Origin: Fidelibacterota bacterium UBA1611
GTDB taxonomy: Bacteria > Fidelibacterota > Marinisomatia > Marinisomatales > UBA1611
Direction of reading: 5' to 3'
Assembly (NCBI GenBank): GCA_002321855.1
Contig: DCMX01000032.1
Coordinates: forward strand, 2,078 to 36,665
DNA length: 34,588 nt
Below, piece by piece: positions 34,477-34,588 of this stretch. A model generated the notes under the pieces. That model had not been told where the DNA came from, made no database searches, and was given only the letters and a program-made list of their open reading frames with translations. The position numbers and the translations under genes are program-made. The first letter of the stretch is position 1; every line of letters starts with the position of its first letter.

Positions 34477-34542
34477 ATGAACAAAAAGAGAACAGGAAAG
34501 AAGCAGAATAGCAATAGCAAGGACCGTGGCATGAATGGGTAG
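34477..34542 (+). CDS. 21-codon basic ORF upstream of the last gene (doubtful)
   Basis: An ATG at 34477 opens 21 codons (MNKKRTGKKQNSNSKDRGMNG) ending at a TAG inside the start of the next gene. Eight of 21 residues are Lys or Arg. It could be a leader peptide coupled to the next gene or simply a chance frame. No clear ribosome-binding site is seen. Confidence 0.2.
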   Translation: MNKKRTGKKQNSNSKDRGMNG

Positions 34543-34588
34543 AACTTTCTTATCCACTTTCCTCCTCTTATCTTACCTGATCGGTCAA
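34535..34588 (+). CDS. Exported protein, 3' end missing (right edge)
   Basis: ATG 34535 opens a frame to the window end, 18 codons: MGRTFLSTFLLLSYLIGQ. It is preceded by an in-frame TGA (34532-34534), so the start is bounded. The sequence looks like the start of a signal peptide. Nothing about function can be said from 18 residues. It is the only frame to continue past the right edge that looks coding. Confidence 0.4.
   Translation, partial: MGRTFLSTFLLLSYLIGQ

Noticed and set aside
1..34588. Search for tRNA, rRNA, insertion sequences or phage genes
   Set aside because: No cloverleaf-like sequence, transposase, integrase or terminal repeats were seen; gaps between genes are short.

Overview
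The window is about 34.6 kb of AT-rich bacterial DNA with about 32 protein genes, all on the + strand. Both edges cut a gene. I see no rRNA, tRNA, CRISPR array, integrase or transposase. Many genes lack a Shine-Dalgarno sequence, and the formyltransferase has an AYRVLP variant like the AFRMLP of Bacteroidetes Fmt as I recall it. Together with a LolB-like/DUF4292 lipoprotein, a BatA-type protein and the cell-envelope bias, this suggests a Gram-negative bacterium of the FCB group. A marine lineage such as Marinimicrobia (SAR406) would fit, but that is inference and no marker gene settles it.

Layout. (1) 1-5019: an accessory-looking, especially AT-rich block. It holds a left-truncated protein of 17 classical MORN repeats, a secreted protein of about 22 MORN_2/YwqK-type repeats, a small secreted unknown, and two exported proteins ending in a BamE/SmpA-like domain. 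(2) 5185-8561: an envelope block with a periplasmic TPR plus binding-protein-fold protein of LpoA-like architecture, pgeF and uppP, followed by a sodium:solute symporter. (3) 10000-12108: holA, an ECF sigma factor and its probable anti-sigma factor, closed by a clear intrinsic terminator. (4) 12188-16097: a membrane GAF-GGDEF diguanylate cyclase, a periplasmic TPR protein and a LolB-like lipoprotein.

(5) 16103-25330: a glycan assembly cluster with two GT2 glycosyltransferases, a GT4 glycosyltransferase, a nitroreductase-fold protein with an unusual N-terminal extension, a polysaccharide pyruvyl transferase, a flippase and a YfhO-type membrane protein. An orphan membrane histidine kinase directly abuts it. 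(6) 26565-34414: a housekeeping run of yajC, def, fmt, rsmB, a stand-alone triple-PASTA membrane protein, a CTP-dependent lipid/polyprenol kinase homologue, a BatA/VWA protein and hflX. A new exported protein begins at the right edge.

Most neighbours are separated by fewer than 15 bases or overlap by 1-14 bases (TAATG, TGATG, GTGA), so translational coupling is widespread. A theme of cell-wall and surface-polymer building runs through the window: UppP recycles the lipid carrier, PgeF and the LpoA-like protein concern peptidoglycan, and the GT/flippase cluster makes a surface glycan. The least explained parts are the MORN block at the left, the nitroreductase-fold protein in the glycan cluster and the orphan kinase.
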